From: Apoda limacodes
Taxonomy: Eukaryota; Arthropoda; Insecta; Lepidoptera; Limacodidae
Direction: 5' to 3'
DNA: 64,000 bases
NCBI GenBank assembly: GCA_946406115.1
Contig: OX291544.1
Coordinates: 5,952,001-6,016,000, forward strand
The position numbers were made by a program, and so were the translations under genes. This document shows, piece by piece, positions 10,060-22,575 of the stretch. The notes beneath the pieces were generated by a model. The model did not search any database. It saw nothing but the letters and a program-made list of their open reading frames with translations, and had not been told where the DNA came from. Position 1 is the first letter of the stretch, and every line of letters starts with the position of its first letter.

Positions 10060-10205
10060 CTGCGACAATGAAAGAAAGAGTTTTAATTTTAGATTAGGAG
10101 TAAAATGGTTTGTTCTCGTTTACATGTGTCAGAAACTAGGATATGAAAAGTGGAGACAAATTTCTAACTAGTAGAGAGTAAGACCGGAGTGGACATAGGT
10201 TAATT

Positions 10206-10609
10206 AAAAAATTGGCCAAGTGAGAGTCGGACCCGCGCACGACGGGTTCCGTACCATTATCTATAAAAACGGCAAAAAACACCGGCCTTAAATATTTGTT
10301 TTATTTTAATTAATTATTTATTTTTAAAGTGAATATATAACTAAATATTCTGTAAATATTTTAAGCGTCTACCTGTTGCCGTTATCTATGTCGAGCAAAA
10401 AAATCACGTTTGTTGTTTGCTAGCCCCGATAAATATTTATTTTATTCTGTGTTTAGTAAATTTTGTTATAGCGGCAACAGAAATACATCATCTGTGAAAA
10501 TTTCAACTGTCTAACTATCGCGGTTTATGAGATGCAGCCTGGTGACAGACGGACGGACAGCAGAGTCTTAGTAATAGGGTCCCGTTTTACCTTACGGAAC
10601 CCTAAAAAC
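10206..10609 (+). repeat. GGTTCCGTA-family repeat, copy A (type 1, near full length)
   Basis: It starts TTGGCCAAGTGAGAGTCGG and GGGTTCCGTACC and ends TTACGGAACCCTAAAAA. Inside are GTTATAGCGGCAACAGAAAT and GCAGCCTGGTGACAGACGG. It aligns along nearly its whole length with copy B (31,192-31,602). The short inverted termini (GGTTCCGTA / TACGGAACC) give a foldback. The family is widespread in Lepidoptera (recalled); class unknown to me. Confidence 0.75.
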
Positions 10610-13600
10610 GAATTGTCTGTTTCTTTAATCTTTTATTACTTAGCCTAAATAAACGGTTAAATTTTTTTTTTATTTCGAGTTGAGTGCACTTACTTACTAC
10701 CCTAGCAGACAAGGCCCAAGATGGCACCACTGGAAGTCAAGTTTTTGTACATGTCTTAGGCTGGTTCTTGTAACCCACTGATCACTCGGCGTGCAGAGGG
10801 CTTAGCGCTGACCCTAGCTAATCAGCGCTGACCGACCCGGGTTACAAACAAAAATGCTCCTATAATAGTAAACATACATATAGACCTATCCGCTCCGATG
10901 GTCAGCCTAAGACAAACACCAGCCTTAAGGCTTATGTCATAAATGACTGGTTCGATTTTTTTTATAAATAGGATTTTTAAATGAAACGGACTAAAACGTT
11001 TGGTTAATATCATCATAAAACATTTAAGAGTTGCATAAAACATTTCAGACAGGTACCGAAAATATGTGGAAAACTTAGAAACAAATGTATATAACACTGT
11101 CCTAATAAAAACACTTAAAGAAAATGTAATCTCTACCCTTTGAGAGGCTGAGCTCCATAACAACAATATACTTTGTGTTTACGTGTATATTAAAACGCAC
11201 AAACTAATATAGCCATGGTATAACAACTAACCAGTTACTGAGTTGCACCGATATTGATAGGATCAAACAATATTGTAAATTATGAAACAGATGAGGCGAC
11301 CTTTGGTAACGACCAGGTATAACCAATTACCTATAATAACTGCATTGGAAGCATAATTTCGAATTTTCTATTTTCAATTTCAAATTATGTAACCCAATCA
11401 TGGGATGGATTATTTCATCAACGTGACTCGAATGTTATCTACCAATTGTAGGGCTCAATTCATAAGGAACGGCCGGTATTACTGCATGGGTTTTTCGCCA
11501 GCCGTTATTATTATTATAGCCAGTATTATTTTATTAGTTTATTGACAATCAAGATAGTAGTGCTCCAATCATGGGATACAAAATGGATCGAATATAAAAC
11601 ACACACACACACACACACACATAGTGCTACGATGATAATGATAACAAATTTTACCTGCAAGTTTGCCCATGGCTTGGTAACTTGGATAAGTACAATCAGA
11701 CACAAAATAAATAAATAAATAAAAGACATTATTATTTCTTATACAACGATATAACTAAATGCAAATAGAGGTATTTAAAAGATTAAAAAAAAAACGTATT
11801 CCCTTCCTGAAGTGAACAGTTTTTACTGCCTTCACTGAAATTACTGTGTTTTTTTTAGAGCTAATTTGTTCTTCTTTTTTTTTATAAATCAATATTCCTA
11901 TCTGCTGCGCTCCACTTTGAAATTGTGCAGTTTTTAAATACGTTGAAAACACTTAACATCAACCACCGAATTGAAAAATGAAAATGAAGGTGGGAAAAAC
12001 GAATGTTATTATTCAAGGTGTGTACACACTCTCACGCCATGCGGCGCAGCATAATAATAAGTCAAAATTTATCCTCAGCGACAAAGCGGGTCGTCCATCA
12101 AACGTGAACAAAGGGCCTTTGTTTTGGGCCCAAAACTTAGCCTGACTACGGTCTTTTATACACAAAAATATGAGAACTTAGAATTAAATTTTGTTTGTTA
12201 CAATTTAGCATTACAATTTAACACTTCTTTGTCATATTAATAAAACATGATGTAACCTAGAACTAGTTGATGATAAAAAAAAAATCAATCGTATGGCAAT
12301 CTTAACTTATCTCGTATAAAATTTTATTAAGTATTTTTTTTTTAATACAATTTGGTTTTGTGGCTTAAAATTAAAACTGATAATTAACAACGGAATTGAA
12401 CTGTTTTTTAAATAATGTATGAAAGGGAATGGTAGTGATTAATTGGATTAAACTCAACATTTTACAGTTTATGGCTGCTGTAAATGTTGTATGTCGCAAA
12501 ACGCAAACCTTTCATCTTTTTGGCACCAAATCAAAAACCATAAATCTTTATTTTGTGTGACTTGCGAATTAATAACACAACGCAAACCTTTTGTTTGGCC
12601 GCGGTAATGATATATGGCCGGATATACGCCATTTGATTTAAAAATTAATCCTTTATCCAATATTATACCTTTCGTTGTATTTTCCTGGAGTTAAGAATTA
12701 ACAGTGTCTTAATTTTGCAATTGGCTAAAGTGTTATTTTGATATCTGAATTATCTGACTAATTGAAACAGTAATCAAAAACATAAACATTTTGAAAATAT
12801 ATCATGCCACGACACAGCTATTTTTTTAGCAATTATAGGTTATTGTTATCGACTGTACTTATACGTACAAAATATCGATTAAGGTGATTGCAGAGAAGGT
12901 GAGCGCGTCCGCGACCTAATTAGATACCGCTATCTGACAGACACGGCACCGTACGGGACGGCGAAACGGCGGGACGGGAACGGGACGGGTTCACTCGCTC
13001 GAAAATATTAATCACCGCTACCTCTACCATGATGACCTCGGATATATAGGACACGATAAATTCATTATGATGGAAAAACAATGTTTTAGCGAAACTAATG
13101 TCCCAAACAATAATTAATGATAAAAAAACAAATAAAATATTAATATTATATTAGGTTTTTTTAATAAAACTGACGACATAACGCGGCGATATTATGACTA
13201 TTGTGCCTACTATAATTAACATCCCACGTTTTTTAAACACCTGTTTTGTAGCTTGTAAAATATGTCTACTGTACCTAACTGTACTTAATCAATCAAAAAA
13301 ATTATCAAAAAAAAATTTGTTGATTTTCAGTCGGATATTGATTCATAGACCTTAGAGTTATTGTTTTAGCAAAAACGCAACAAACCACCAGCTATGTACA
13401 CGCATTAAGTGAGTGTTCCGTAGAATAAGAACTATCGCGGATATATGTTAAACCGATTTTGTTTAAAATAAAAGTATCTACGAATGAAAACGCGGTTTAA
13501 AAGTTAGAGAGAGTGGGGATACGAATCTGTTAACTTGGAAGTCATAACTCGCAATAAATACATTTTAGACCACACACACAATTGCGTATCGCTGGATAGG

Positions 13601-14764
13601 CGTATCATTGGACAGCAATAGAGTAATCGAAAAAAAACCATCCCCCAGTTCAATGTATGAAGACGGCAGAATTATAAAGCTATGACATACGGACATAACG
13701 AAATTAGGGTTTCGTAAAGAAGGGTAAAATAATAACAGATTCAAATATTCAAAGATATCTTCAATGCAGTAACACGGATTCTTGACAGATTTATTATAAC
13801 TCTACTTTACTACTAATGGTTGGAAGGAGTTTTTAATAGAATCCTGTGTTATACAACAAACGACATACGTTTAAGGAGCCTATATCAGCCCGCCAGGAAC
13901 AGATTTAAATAAAAAATATTCTCTAAAATTTAAATACTTTAAAAAAATTTGGATATAGATAAATCAGGAAAGTGACTTGAAATAAAGCCGTTAAAATATT
14001 CCAGTTACTGGAAAAATATGGAAATAGCAGGCGCATAGAGGAAAGGCATTAATTTAAAATTATTGCTGGCAGCTGCAATAAAGTTTGCTATTTCATTACA
14101 TTACAATATTATTGTGCTGCTCAAACATTCAACATCGCTGAAAATGTGATAAAGCATAAATTTTTCTTATTGCTTATTTCAACAGTAAAATAATAAATAA
14201 AACTATTTTGGAGATCATAATTATAATTAGCAACGGACAATGATAAATTACAATAGCTGTCTGTATGTTTATATAACGGGCTAGTTGCTGAAGATAAATC
14301 GTAGTGTTTTCTCTGCAATAAAATTATATACAGTATATAATAGCAGTGTCATAAAATATTATTTTAAACTCAAAGAAAACCACTACAATAACAATGGATC
14401 TGATTTTTTAGATTAAAATAGCTACTTATATCATGTTTTTGTGAATTTAAAAAAAAAGGCAGCGTTTTCAAAGTTTTAACTTATTTCTTTTGCAAATTTG
14501 CACTTTGACTTACATAGGAAAAAAATATTATATAGTAATAATTAACAAAACATATCTTTAGTCAAGAAGTTGATATCCACAACTTGTGGTCCTGACTTAT
14601 TTGTATTAAATGACCTCCACCAAGCCTTCTTATTAAAGTCAGATAATTCACTGTAATCAAATAATAAGACCAACGATGTTTAAGATTTTTTAGTCTTTCT
14701 TTCGAGACTAAATCATTTCCACCGACTTGAATATCTTCTGAAATAGAAGAATAGAAAGGTTCTC
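10610..14764. other. Non-coding stretch, mostly featureless
   Basis: AT-rich DNA. Identifiable parts: an (AC)11 microsatellite at 11,599-11,620, the direct repeat CCAATCATGGGAT (about 11,395 and 11,566), a CG-rich patch at 12,895-13,010 with GGGACGG repeats, and a decayed GGTTCCGTA-type piece near 13,660-13,720. A 63-codon minus frame at 12,660-12,469 has no recognisable domain and low-GC composition like its surroundings; I do not call it. Confidence 0.6.
11599..11620. repeat. (AC)11 microsatellite
   Basis: Eleven uninterrupted AC dinucleotides, preceded by AAAA. Confidence 0.95.
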
Positions 14765-14905
14765 GAGTGGTGACTACGGATCGGAATACACAGCATGGTC
14801 TCCACTATACGTATATCAGGTGGACAGATGGCCTGGGTGAAACCCAGTAGAAGCAAACGGCTTTAAACCTTCCCCTCCAAGACATTATTGGGGAAGCCTT
14901 TGTCC
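14765..14905 (+). repeat. Decayed SINE-like fragment
   Basis: CACAGCATGGTCTCCACTA, GGCTTTAAACCTTCCCCTCC and GGGGAAGCCTTTGTCCTATA resemble the tail module (GTGGACTATGGCCTAAGGTC ... GGGGAGACC) next to the 5S-like head at 17.7 kb. The tail formula 'aaaccct-tctc...ggagacc-tgtgcc' is common in lepidopteran SINEs. The alignment is weak and the ends are uncertain. Confidence 0.35.
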
Positions 14906-16878
14906 TATAGTGTACATATTATAATAATATATAATAATATATAGTAATATATAGTATTTTAATTGTAACAAGGCAGTCTCGATTTTTTTTATGAATATGG
15001 CGCAATGCGAAATATCTTAAAAACATAAAAAACGATTACAAGCGACGTTTACTAGTTTTAGAACTAAATTGTCGTAAATTTTATTTGTGACGTTTTACAT
15101 TCGCGTGTTTTGTTTGGCGACCGTCGGGCGTTGAACGTCGTCGGTCAGTTCGACGTGTAACAGAATTAGATCGACATTGTGTATTGCGCTGTATTTATTA
15201 TTCTTCTCACATTAAAGTTGACACCAACAAACGATTGAATCAGCCATTAACAGTGTATAACTTATTCAATGCCATTCAGTGGCTCAGTGCTAATTGTAAA
15301 ATGTGTAGCTACCATGTAGGTTTACTTGTTTATTTATTTTGTATAAAAAATCTAACTTTTTTAGCTTTTTGACATCTGCATTCCTAGCCATTTTTGCATG
15401 TCAAATTTAATAAAATTCCGTTTTTAGATTTATTTCTATTTCTGCCGTTCTGACGAAAACCTTCTCACCGGTTCAGCTAAATTCCCATATTTTTGATGTC
15501 AGTAAAAAAAGTTTTGATTTTTCATTCTGTACGAAACCCTTATTGGAGCCGATGATGTACCAAGGTAGGTTTAATAACCTTAGGTTATTTCCATTCAAAC
15601 TTTCATCAAAATCGGCTTAGCGGTTCAACCAAATTCTTATTTATTAACCCTTTCTACGCGATTACGAATCACACTTGACTTTGTTAAAGTAGATATGGCT
15701 TTCCTAAAAATGATCACCATTCTAAATTTTATTAAAATCGACTCAGCGGCTCAAACAAATCCGCTGCTTATGGCGAGCGGTGCGTGGTAGAAAGTAGCCG
15801 TGAGCATCATTTCGAACAATACTTTAGAACACATCCTATAATACAAGCGGTAGAACACACACAGGAACGGCAAACTCTCTTCTCAAACTTAAGGAGTCGT
15901 CGATTTCTGGTAATGAATGAACGCATCCAGTTTTTGGGTTACGGTGGGGCAGACAGATTAGGTTAGGGTAAAAAAGATCTGGTAGAAAACGTTATTATAC
16001 AGGCACCCTCGAGGTTACAGGCAATTTGTAATTGAGGATCTAGGGCGGAGCAGCGTTCCTGGCTACGTCCCTGGTTGTCACCCCCATAGGGTGTTACTCC
16101 AATCTAGGGCTAGAAACCTAGACTATAACTATGTAGATACTAGGTTAAATAAGATTTGGAATAAATATGCAGCTTCATTTAAAAAACTTAATAAGAAATT
16201 GCTAATTCTGTTAATACTGACATACAAATAAGCCGGGGCCCGGCTCTATATCAATTATTAACAGAACAACAGTGTAATTCCTAATTTGCGATCGCTTGCT
16301 GGCGGAATTCTTTGCTTTGTTAATACATTGCCAAGACAATTAAATCACTACGTGTACATTGCGGGATACACAGCATTATTAGCAAAGTACTTGTTATTAG
16401 TGACTAAATACACTAAACGATTAATATGTACTATAATATACATGGGGCTTAGTGAACATCTACACTATTTGATTGTTTGTATGTTTGTATTGAATAAGCT
16501 CCGAAACTACTGGACTGATATAAAAAATTCTTTTACCATTAGAAGCCGACATTATCCCTGATGAACATAGACTACTTTTTACCGCGGGAAAATACTTCAT
16601 TCCTACGGGGAAACAGGTAATAGGATAACAGGTAGTAAGAATTATCCTTCCGTACTGTACCTATCTTTTTTACATAACTTCTTAACGGCTGAACCGATTG
16701 GGTTGGGGTGTTTTGATGGTTTCCTGGATGATTAAAAAGTACAATTGGATCCGGTAGGTGGCGCTGCTGTCGGAACGTCAACTACTAAACGGCTTGACCG
16801 ATTGGGTTGAAATTTGTATGTGTATTTCCATGGTTTCATAGACACGAATGTATTATGCCTACCTAATCTATCTGTCTA
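14906..16878. other. Non-coding stretch with degraded repeats
   Basis: 14,920-14,960 is an ATAATATAT-type tandem run. 15,100-15,160 is CpG-rich and contains GGTCAGTTCGACGTG. 15,460-15,760 holds decayed 'AAAATCGGCTTAGCGGTTCA' boxes typical of degraded Helitron/LINE tails. 16,000-16,130 is a GC-richer segment of unknown nature. 16,670-16,830 has two copies of GACCGATTGGGTTG around GGTAGGTGGCGCTGCTGTCGG; the GTAGGTGGCGCTGTGGTCG block recurs at 32,595. Confidence 0.45.
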
Positions 16879-17008
16879 TCTACACTAATATTTAAGGAGG
16901 AAAGATTTGATTGTTTGTTTTTTTTCTATAATTGAGGAGTTGCCGTAAAATACCTATCCTACGCCGATAACCAAATTTAGGGCACGCGAAACCGCTGGCA
17001 GAAGCTAG
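16879..17008 (+). mobile_element. Mini-Helitron (Lep1-like), 130 bp
   Basis: It starts TCTACACTAATATTTAAGG after an A, and ends GCTGGCAGAAGCTAG followed by T. This matches the Helitron pattern of 5' TC, 3' CTRR and insertion between A and T. The internal ATTGAGGAGTTGCCGT and CGCCGATAACC...GGCACGCG blocks are shared with copies at 50,297 and 53,910. Non-coding. Confidence 0.7.
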
Positions 17009-17689
17009 TAAAGTATATTTTTACAACCGCAACGATCGTAAACGTAAACGAGGAGGCAGAGGAGGGTATACTATATAATAAATATTTATAATTATAATTT
17101 GAAAATTACCTACACTCCTGAAGATGGTTCCGTAGTACAGAGCATTAAACCAATATAGAACAAACTATTTCGGATAAAAACACACGAGCGTCCTATATTT
17201 GTTAGGACTATACGAAAAATGTTAAATTTACTAGTTTCACGAGAGTTACGAGAGGTAGAGATAAGCCGGAATACCTATCCAAAGCAGAATGATCCATGAT
17301 GTGACTACGCCCTAGTTCGTCAGCGATGACGGTGCGTGTCAAACAACACTGGTGGCAGCCACGTGGCCGACCACGTTGGCCGACGTCGGTTATTTTAGTG
17401 CTACGCGGGAGTTACGTAGTGGAACGAGGTCTTTATTATGAATACAAATTGGGAGGTCAAATTGTACAAATTAAGTATTTTAATATTTCACTGACAATGA
17501 AAAGTATGAGAACTGTAGTTACATACATCGACAATGTTTTGTAGACAATGTTTTTTTTTAGAGTTAAATTTATGGCAAATTATTTCTTTTGCACAAAATG
17601 CTAGAACAATATAGACACAATTTTTATGGCATTAAATAGAATAGATGAAAATAACCCAATAATAATAGAAATGCACTAGACAAATGTAG

Positions 17690-17895
17690 ATGTCGTGGCT
17701 CAGTGACACTGGTCTACCAGAAACAATATGGGAAGTTAAGCAACGTCGGGCGTGATCACTACTCGGATCGTAGGCGTTTCACATTGTTCGAACTTGAACC
17801 AGGATTGGCGGATGTATTGCGGATGTATTAGGATAGCGTGGTGGACTATGGCCTAAGGTCTTCTTATTAAGGGGAGACCATATTTTCCAATTTTT
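17690..17895 (+). repeat. 5S rRNA-derived SINE (SINE3-like) fragment
   Basis: GAAGTTAAGCAACGTCGGGC (17,733-17,752) matches the A-box/intermediate region of 5S rRNA genes. ACTACTCGGATCGTAGGCGT then matches, with changes, the C box (normally ACTTGGATGGGTGACCG). The 5' third of 5S rRNA is not recognisable. The sequence continues into a SINE-type tail (GTGGTGGACTATGGCC, GGGGAGACC). It is a retroposed Pol III element, not a functional 5S gene. Confidence 0.65.
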
Positions 17896-19706
17896 CAAAT
17901 GTTACAATTTTGCTGTAAAACTGCGTATTTAGGTGCTTCGTATTAAAATAAGGTTTAAAATACTTAGAAAACAAAAAAAAAACAAAAGGTAAGTACCTGC
18001 GTATTTTATATTATTATTATGTATTTTCTACTTATATAAATTTTCCTATTAAAACGTAGGCGAGCATTTCACAAAGTATTTTTGAATTTATGTTTTTTGT
18101 TTTGAGTTTGTATAAAAATCCGTCATTTTTGAAGCTAAATACATAAAAATCGGTAGTTAACCTAAATTTAAAAATAAAAATTGTCGAGTTTCACCGTTTT
18201 TGGAAACTCTTTCCCTAGCGGATAAAAGTGAGACTGAGTTTTCGTATGAGAGCTCTGATATTTTTGTATGTAAAACCTTGAACCGTAAAAGTTTTTACCA
18301 AAAGTCCACGAGGACTAAAGGCGGAAAAGCTAGTCACAAGTACAAAATAATCCATACTTCTACAAAAAAGAAATTAAAACTTTCTTTCTTATCATTTTGA
18401 CCATAGTAGCACCCTTAAAAGTAGATATCTAATAAATATCTAAGCATAAAGTAATGCAATAAGCGGGTGCCAATTCAAGAAATTAAAATTTAAAACACGT
18501 TTGTTTGCGCAATAGGACTGATCTTTATAATTTTGTGCACCAATAATTTTCGTTTGCGACTAGTTATTTTAAGGCAAACACAATATGCCAACTTTAATTA
18601 ATCTAGGATCAAAATTTGGTAGCGGAAATTAATCATCAACTAAACGTGCCTTTAGTACAAATGGTACGTTAATTTAAAAGATTTGCATTATTATATCATT
18701 ATTGTATCCTATCAAGATCAATTTCAAGGTGAACTACAGTCAGTAACTAGCACCGTGACACAGGATGAGCTTGTATTATCTCAGTTTAGTCAAAATTTCA
18801 GTAACATTATTCGAAGTAGTTTGACGTTATAATCTCCTTTTATTAGGTATTAATTACTTCAGTTATTTTAGGAAAAATAAACAAAAAAAATGAAATTATG
18901 GATTAACAGCGAATTGTGGAAATGAGAAAAAAAAGTGGAAAAGGAAGAGATTCAGTTAAAGTATTTGTATAGAATAGAAAATCAAATTTAAATCATACGA
19001 CTCCTTAAACTCCCCTAAAACGCGGCCGTGCAGACTTTTCAAGAAAAGAACGTCAAATGTATCAGTTGTAACAAATAGACGTCAGCAAACAAATTTTGAG
19101 TTCTACTAGGTTGATAAAGAGTAAAAATAAATGTAATGCTGCCAAAACTAGCTAGCTAAGCACTTCGGAACATGCATGGATGTGTAAACTGTAATAGTAA
19201 AACACAGGCGGCGTGCGATATACTTGGTGGTTGTACATCGATGATATGAATCGCTAAGATAACATTATCGATATAATCATCAAAGACATCGAAATTATTT
19301 TAAGATGTTTACGTTTTCTGTCTATCTGTCTACCTATCTAAAGCATGCCCAAAGTTTTTTTTATCACAACCCCCTACTACCAAAAATGAAAATGTCCACA
19401 CAGCTAATGGCACCAATTGGTTTCGCTGTGCAATTGTAAGATACAATAATGGTAATAAATAACATATTTTTTAAATTTTTTATTTTGCACACACTTGTTA
19501 TAGGAATAGTGAATGTGACGGACCATGTTTTTGGCATGATTTCCAATTCTAGGTTTAATATAAAAAAAATGCCCGCGTCCCCTTTTGGATGTTGTCACGC
19601 CCCCCACTTTGAAAATCAATGATCTAACTAAAGCATTTCTTTGCTCACAGGCCCGAGTAGAACGGGCTCAAGGATCTGTATTGTGAACTCATTGATCCTC
19701 AACCTT
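17896..19706. other. Non-coding stretch, nothing definite
   Basis: AT-rich DNA with no delimited repeat. A 66-codon plus frame (18,200-18,400) and a 71-codon minus frame (19,619-19,404) have composition like the background and no recognisable motif. Confidence 0.5.
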
Positions 19707-20045
19707 CCTATTTCTTGCTCTTGACGAGAATTGATCACTTCCGCTGTTTACATTCATACATAACATTGTTTGTAATACTAAACGTATGTCCGGCAAATTT
19801 AATTTTGCTTACAAAGAACGAGCGTCTTTATAAATGTTACAAGAAAATTTCGACCCAATACAACGTTTTGTGTAGTTCAGATACATATTCCTCTACATAG
19901 GTATTGAGGTTTTACCTCAATGTAATTGATAAGGTCTGGCAATGTCGTATGACATCTTTAATTATATTGATAACGTTCAATGTCATATTTCATGGTCACA
20001 TGTTGATGACGAATTTAATGATTATTCATACAGTTATATTGAAAT
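19707..20045 (+). repeat. Local dispersed repeat 'R1', copy 1 (longest)
   Basis: The left part (19,707-19,820: CTATTTCTTGCTCTTGACG ... CGGCAAATTTAATTTTGC) is about 95% identical to 20,712-20,826. The right part (19,967-20,045: AACGTTCAATGTCATATTTC ... TTATTCATACAGTTA) is near-identical to 22,576-22,650. Copy 1 therefore links two segments that occur separately elsewhere, showing they belong to one element. No coding frame or TIR was recognised. Confidence 0.75.
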
Positions 20046-20109
20046 TGTTAATCACTACTGGTATAGTAATAGGATATATTATTAAAAGAAACGCTAAAAT
20101 TGGAACGTA

Positions 20110-20220
20110 ATTAAAATCCGATATAAAAAAAACCGGCTAAGTGTGTGTCGCGCCACGTGTAGAGAATAAGGTTTCGTCATCAACATGGTTTCGTAATCGA
20201 TACACTAATTAGACTTCTTT
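20110..20220 (+). repeat. Decayed GGTTCCGTA-family head
   Basis: AAAACCGGCTAAGTGTGTGT and GCGCCACG resemble the AAACCGGCCAAGTGCGAGTCGG head of the family. It is followed by AATAAGGTTTCGTCATCAAC. Only the head is recognisable. Confidence 0.4.
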
Positions 20221-20344
20221 GGTACCCAGTTCTATTCGATTTTGTGTTCTAAATCCGTTTTTACAAGCCATTACCTTGTTTCACATGTCCCGGGCTTGTA
20301 ATCAAATCTTGAAAATTAAATTTGACCCATTTCCTGGTGTTGTT

Positions 20345-20398
20345 CGATTTACGTGTGTATGCAAAATTAGTTGACATTTTGCAAACACACGTAAATCG
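20345..20398. repeat. Perfect-like hairpin, 23-bp stem, 8-nt loop
   Basis: The arms at 20345-20367 and 20376-20398 (CGATTTACGTGTGTATGCAA... and its complement) pair over 23 bp with a single mismatch around the loop TAGTTGAC. It is the most compact long stem I found in the window. It could be the core of a foldback MITE or a small-RNA precursor; no evidence decides between them. Confidence 0.8.
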
Positions 20399-20711
20399 GA
20401 TGACAGTGCAATATAATGATGTCACACAGCTGATGTGATGATGGAGCCGGAAGGTGGCCCTAGGACCTCTGTAACGAAATGTCTCTACCTCATCGAGTTT
20501 GGGCTTGTTTGATTTGTCTTGACAAGTACTCTGCGACCTAATTCTCACTTTATCCGAGATAATTTCGAATTAGAGATTATCTAGAAGACACCATCTCGAC
20601 TGTAAAATTGCGAACGTCGACATCATTTTATCGTTTGCTATATTTTCACTATCAATCGAAACAACCTTGGAACAAAATGTCGTTAGAAGCGGTGAAATGT
20701 TGCCATTGTGA

Positions 20712-20860
20712 ACCTATTTCTTGCTCTTGACGAGAATTGATTACTTCCACTGTTTACATTCACACATAACATTGTTTGTAATACTAAACGTATGTCCAGC
20801 AAATTTAATTTTGCGTACAAAGAAGAAGGTATGACATTTTTAATTATATTGGTTACGTTG
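20712..20860 (+). repeat. Local dispersed repeat 'R1', copy 2
   Basis: Near-identical to 19,707-19,820 (a handful of substitutions). It then skips about 125 bp and continues with TATGACATTTTTAATTATAT, matching about 19,947-19,966 of copy 1. It is an internally deleted or alternatively rearranged copy. Confidence 0.75.
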
Positions 20861-22575
20861 CGAGGTAAGTTCCGTTGCGTTATTAAAAACGCCTACGCTA
20901 ATATGCCTTATTTGATATTTAAAAAAAAAATTTGGTGACTACAAAATGTTTAAAGAAACATTTAACATGTGTTTCATCATGCTTAATAAGGAATAATAAT
21001 AACTAAGTTAGTAAAATAAATCCCTATTCCGAGAAATTGCTATAATGTTTAAACGGAACATATTTGGACATAAATAAAAAAAAAGGCTGTTTGTTTTTGT
21101 TGAGTATTTTATTTGGTTGAGAATTATAAGTTATTATTATTTTTAATCAATATATATAGAGTGTTAGGATATTATGTGCCTGAACTGAAACAGGAAGAAG
21201 TATCAAGAATATAGATTAGGGTGCAGGCGAATAAATTTTTTGTCCTTAACGAGATAATTTTTTTCATACAAAAAAATAAACAAAAAAAAACCCGTTAAAA
21301 TTATCCCGATAAGTCGTGTTGACGTCGCCTTAAACAACCCCGTTAAGCCCCGTAGTTGCCTGTAGTAATTGTTAGATTTTAATCAATGGGCAATATCAAA
21401 CTGATTGCCCCGCAGAAATTCCCGCCACTCCCACGAATCCCGGTGGCACCGGCTAGGCAATTGCCTTACTTCTATGCTAATAGTTTTCAAGTTCATTACA
21501 TAAATTTTTCATTACTGCGTGCAGTTATGTCGTAATGCGTGTACTATTCAATAACTATGCGCGCGGCAATGGTATCATCGGTAATGGATATTAAACGAAA
21601 TCCCATTGAAGTAGAAAATCGCCATGAGAATTTAAAATAGAAAAAAAAAACAATGTGTCGTGATGTTACCAATGTGGCAGTGGCATTAGTAAATAAATAA
21701 TGTGCAAAATAAATTAACAGTAAAATAGTGTTTGAACCACTGTTCTAACTAACTAACTAAAAGTTTTTACCAATAACATCTAGTGCTGTTACTAAACTAA
21801 TTTGACAGTCCAAAGCCTGTGTCAAGTGTGATGGAAATTTTTCACCTTGCTACAATAGAACAAATACAGATGGTAGTTTTACATAACAAACCTTCGTAAG
21901 GTCAAACTAAGGTACAGTGTCACAAACTTTTCTGCTCCGGTGTGTTCAAAAAAGAAAACAACACGTACCATATTAAAATGCTGTAAACTACGGGACACTA
22001 GCGATCGAAAACCGGATTAGGCAAGTTTGTGTCACTAATCAGTAATCACGCATTATGTCACAGCACCAGTACGAACACTACAGTAGCATTATGCCACAGT
22101 AAAAATTTACAAGGTAGGTGTTTAACCAATTTTTATTTTTTGTAAAAGGTTAGTAGGTCAAGGCATTGTAATTTTATTATTTTCTTGATTATACCACTTT
22201 TTTATTGTAGTTTTTTAAATTATTAATAAATTAGACAGGTCTTACCACGATAAGTTTTGTTTAATTTTCTATAATGCGGCACAATTTCATGATTCGGTGT
22301 TGCAGACGGACTGCGGAGATGTGTAGAAGTTAACAAATATCAGAAATTAAACAAGTGTATGTAATGTAAATTAAACAAGTGTATGTAATGTAAATTAAAC
22401 CAGGGTTGGTGTCAAATATCATATTCGGTTATAAACTGTGTTCTTACACTACGATAATGCTACAAATGGACATATGAACGGAATGATCAATCATAAGGTT
22501 TTCTAGTTTTTTGGTAGTTTAACTCGTGTAGTTAGAGTTTCGTGCCAAGAACCTAATATTTTTGTGTGAAATATA
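20861..22575. other. Non-coding stretch
   Basis: AT-rich, with one GC-richer patch at 21,400-21,470 (CCCGCCACTCCCACGAATCC). A 24-bp unit (ATTAAACAAGTGTATGTAAT + GTAA) is duplicated at 22,346-22,393, with 7 further bases of a third copy. Nothing else was recognised. Confidence 0.55.
22346..22400. repeat. 24-bp tandem duplication (2.3 copies)
   Basis: Two perfect 24-bp units at 22,346-22,369 and 22,370-22,393, followed by ATTAAAC. Confidence 0.9.

Noticed and set aside
9631..10071. 146-codon plus-strand frame rich in Gly/Arg/Ala
   Set aside because: It is the antisense of Tet exon a and its repeats; the minus-strand frame has splice sites and joins exon b in phase.
12469..12660. 63-codon minus frame (KSNGVYPAIYHYRGQ...)
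   Set aside because: Looks protein-like at first sight but no family was recognised, and there are no convincing splice sites or conserved context.
15645..15665. TTAACCCTTTC as a piggyBac end
   Set aside because: No matching inverted end with a TTAA duplication was found nearby.
17733..17785. Functional 5S rRNA gene
   Set aside because: Only the internal promoter region is recognisable; the C box is mutated and the 5' third is missing.
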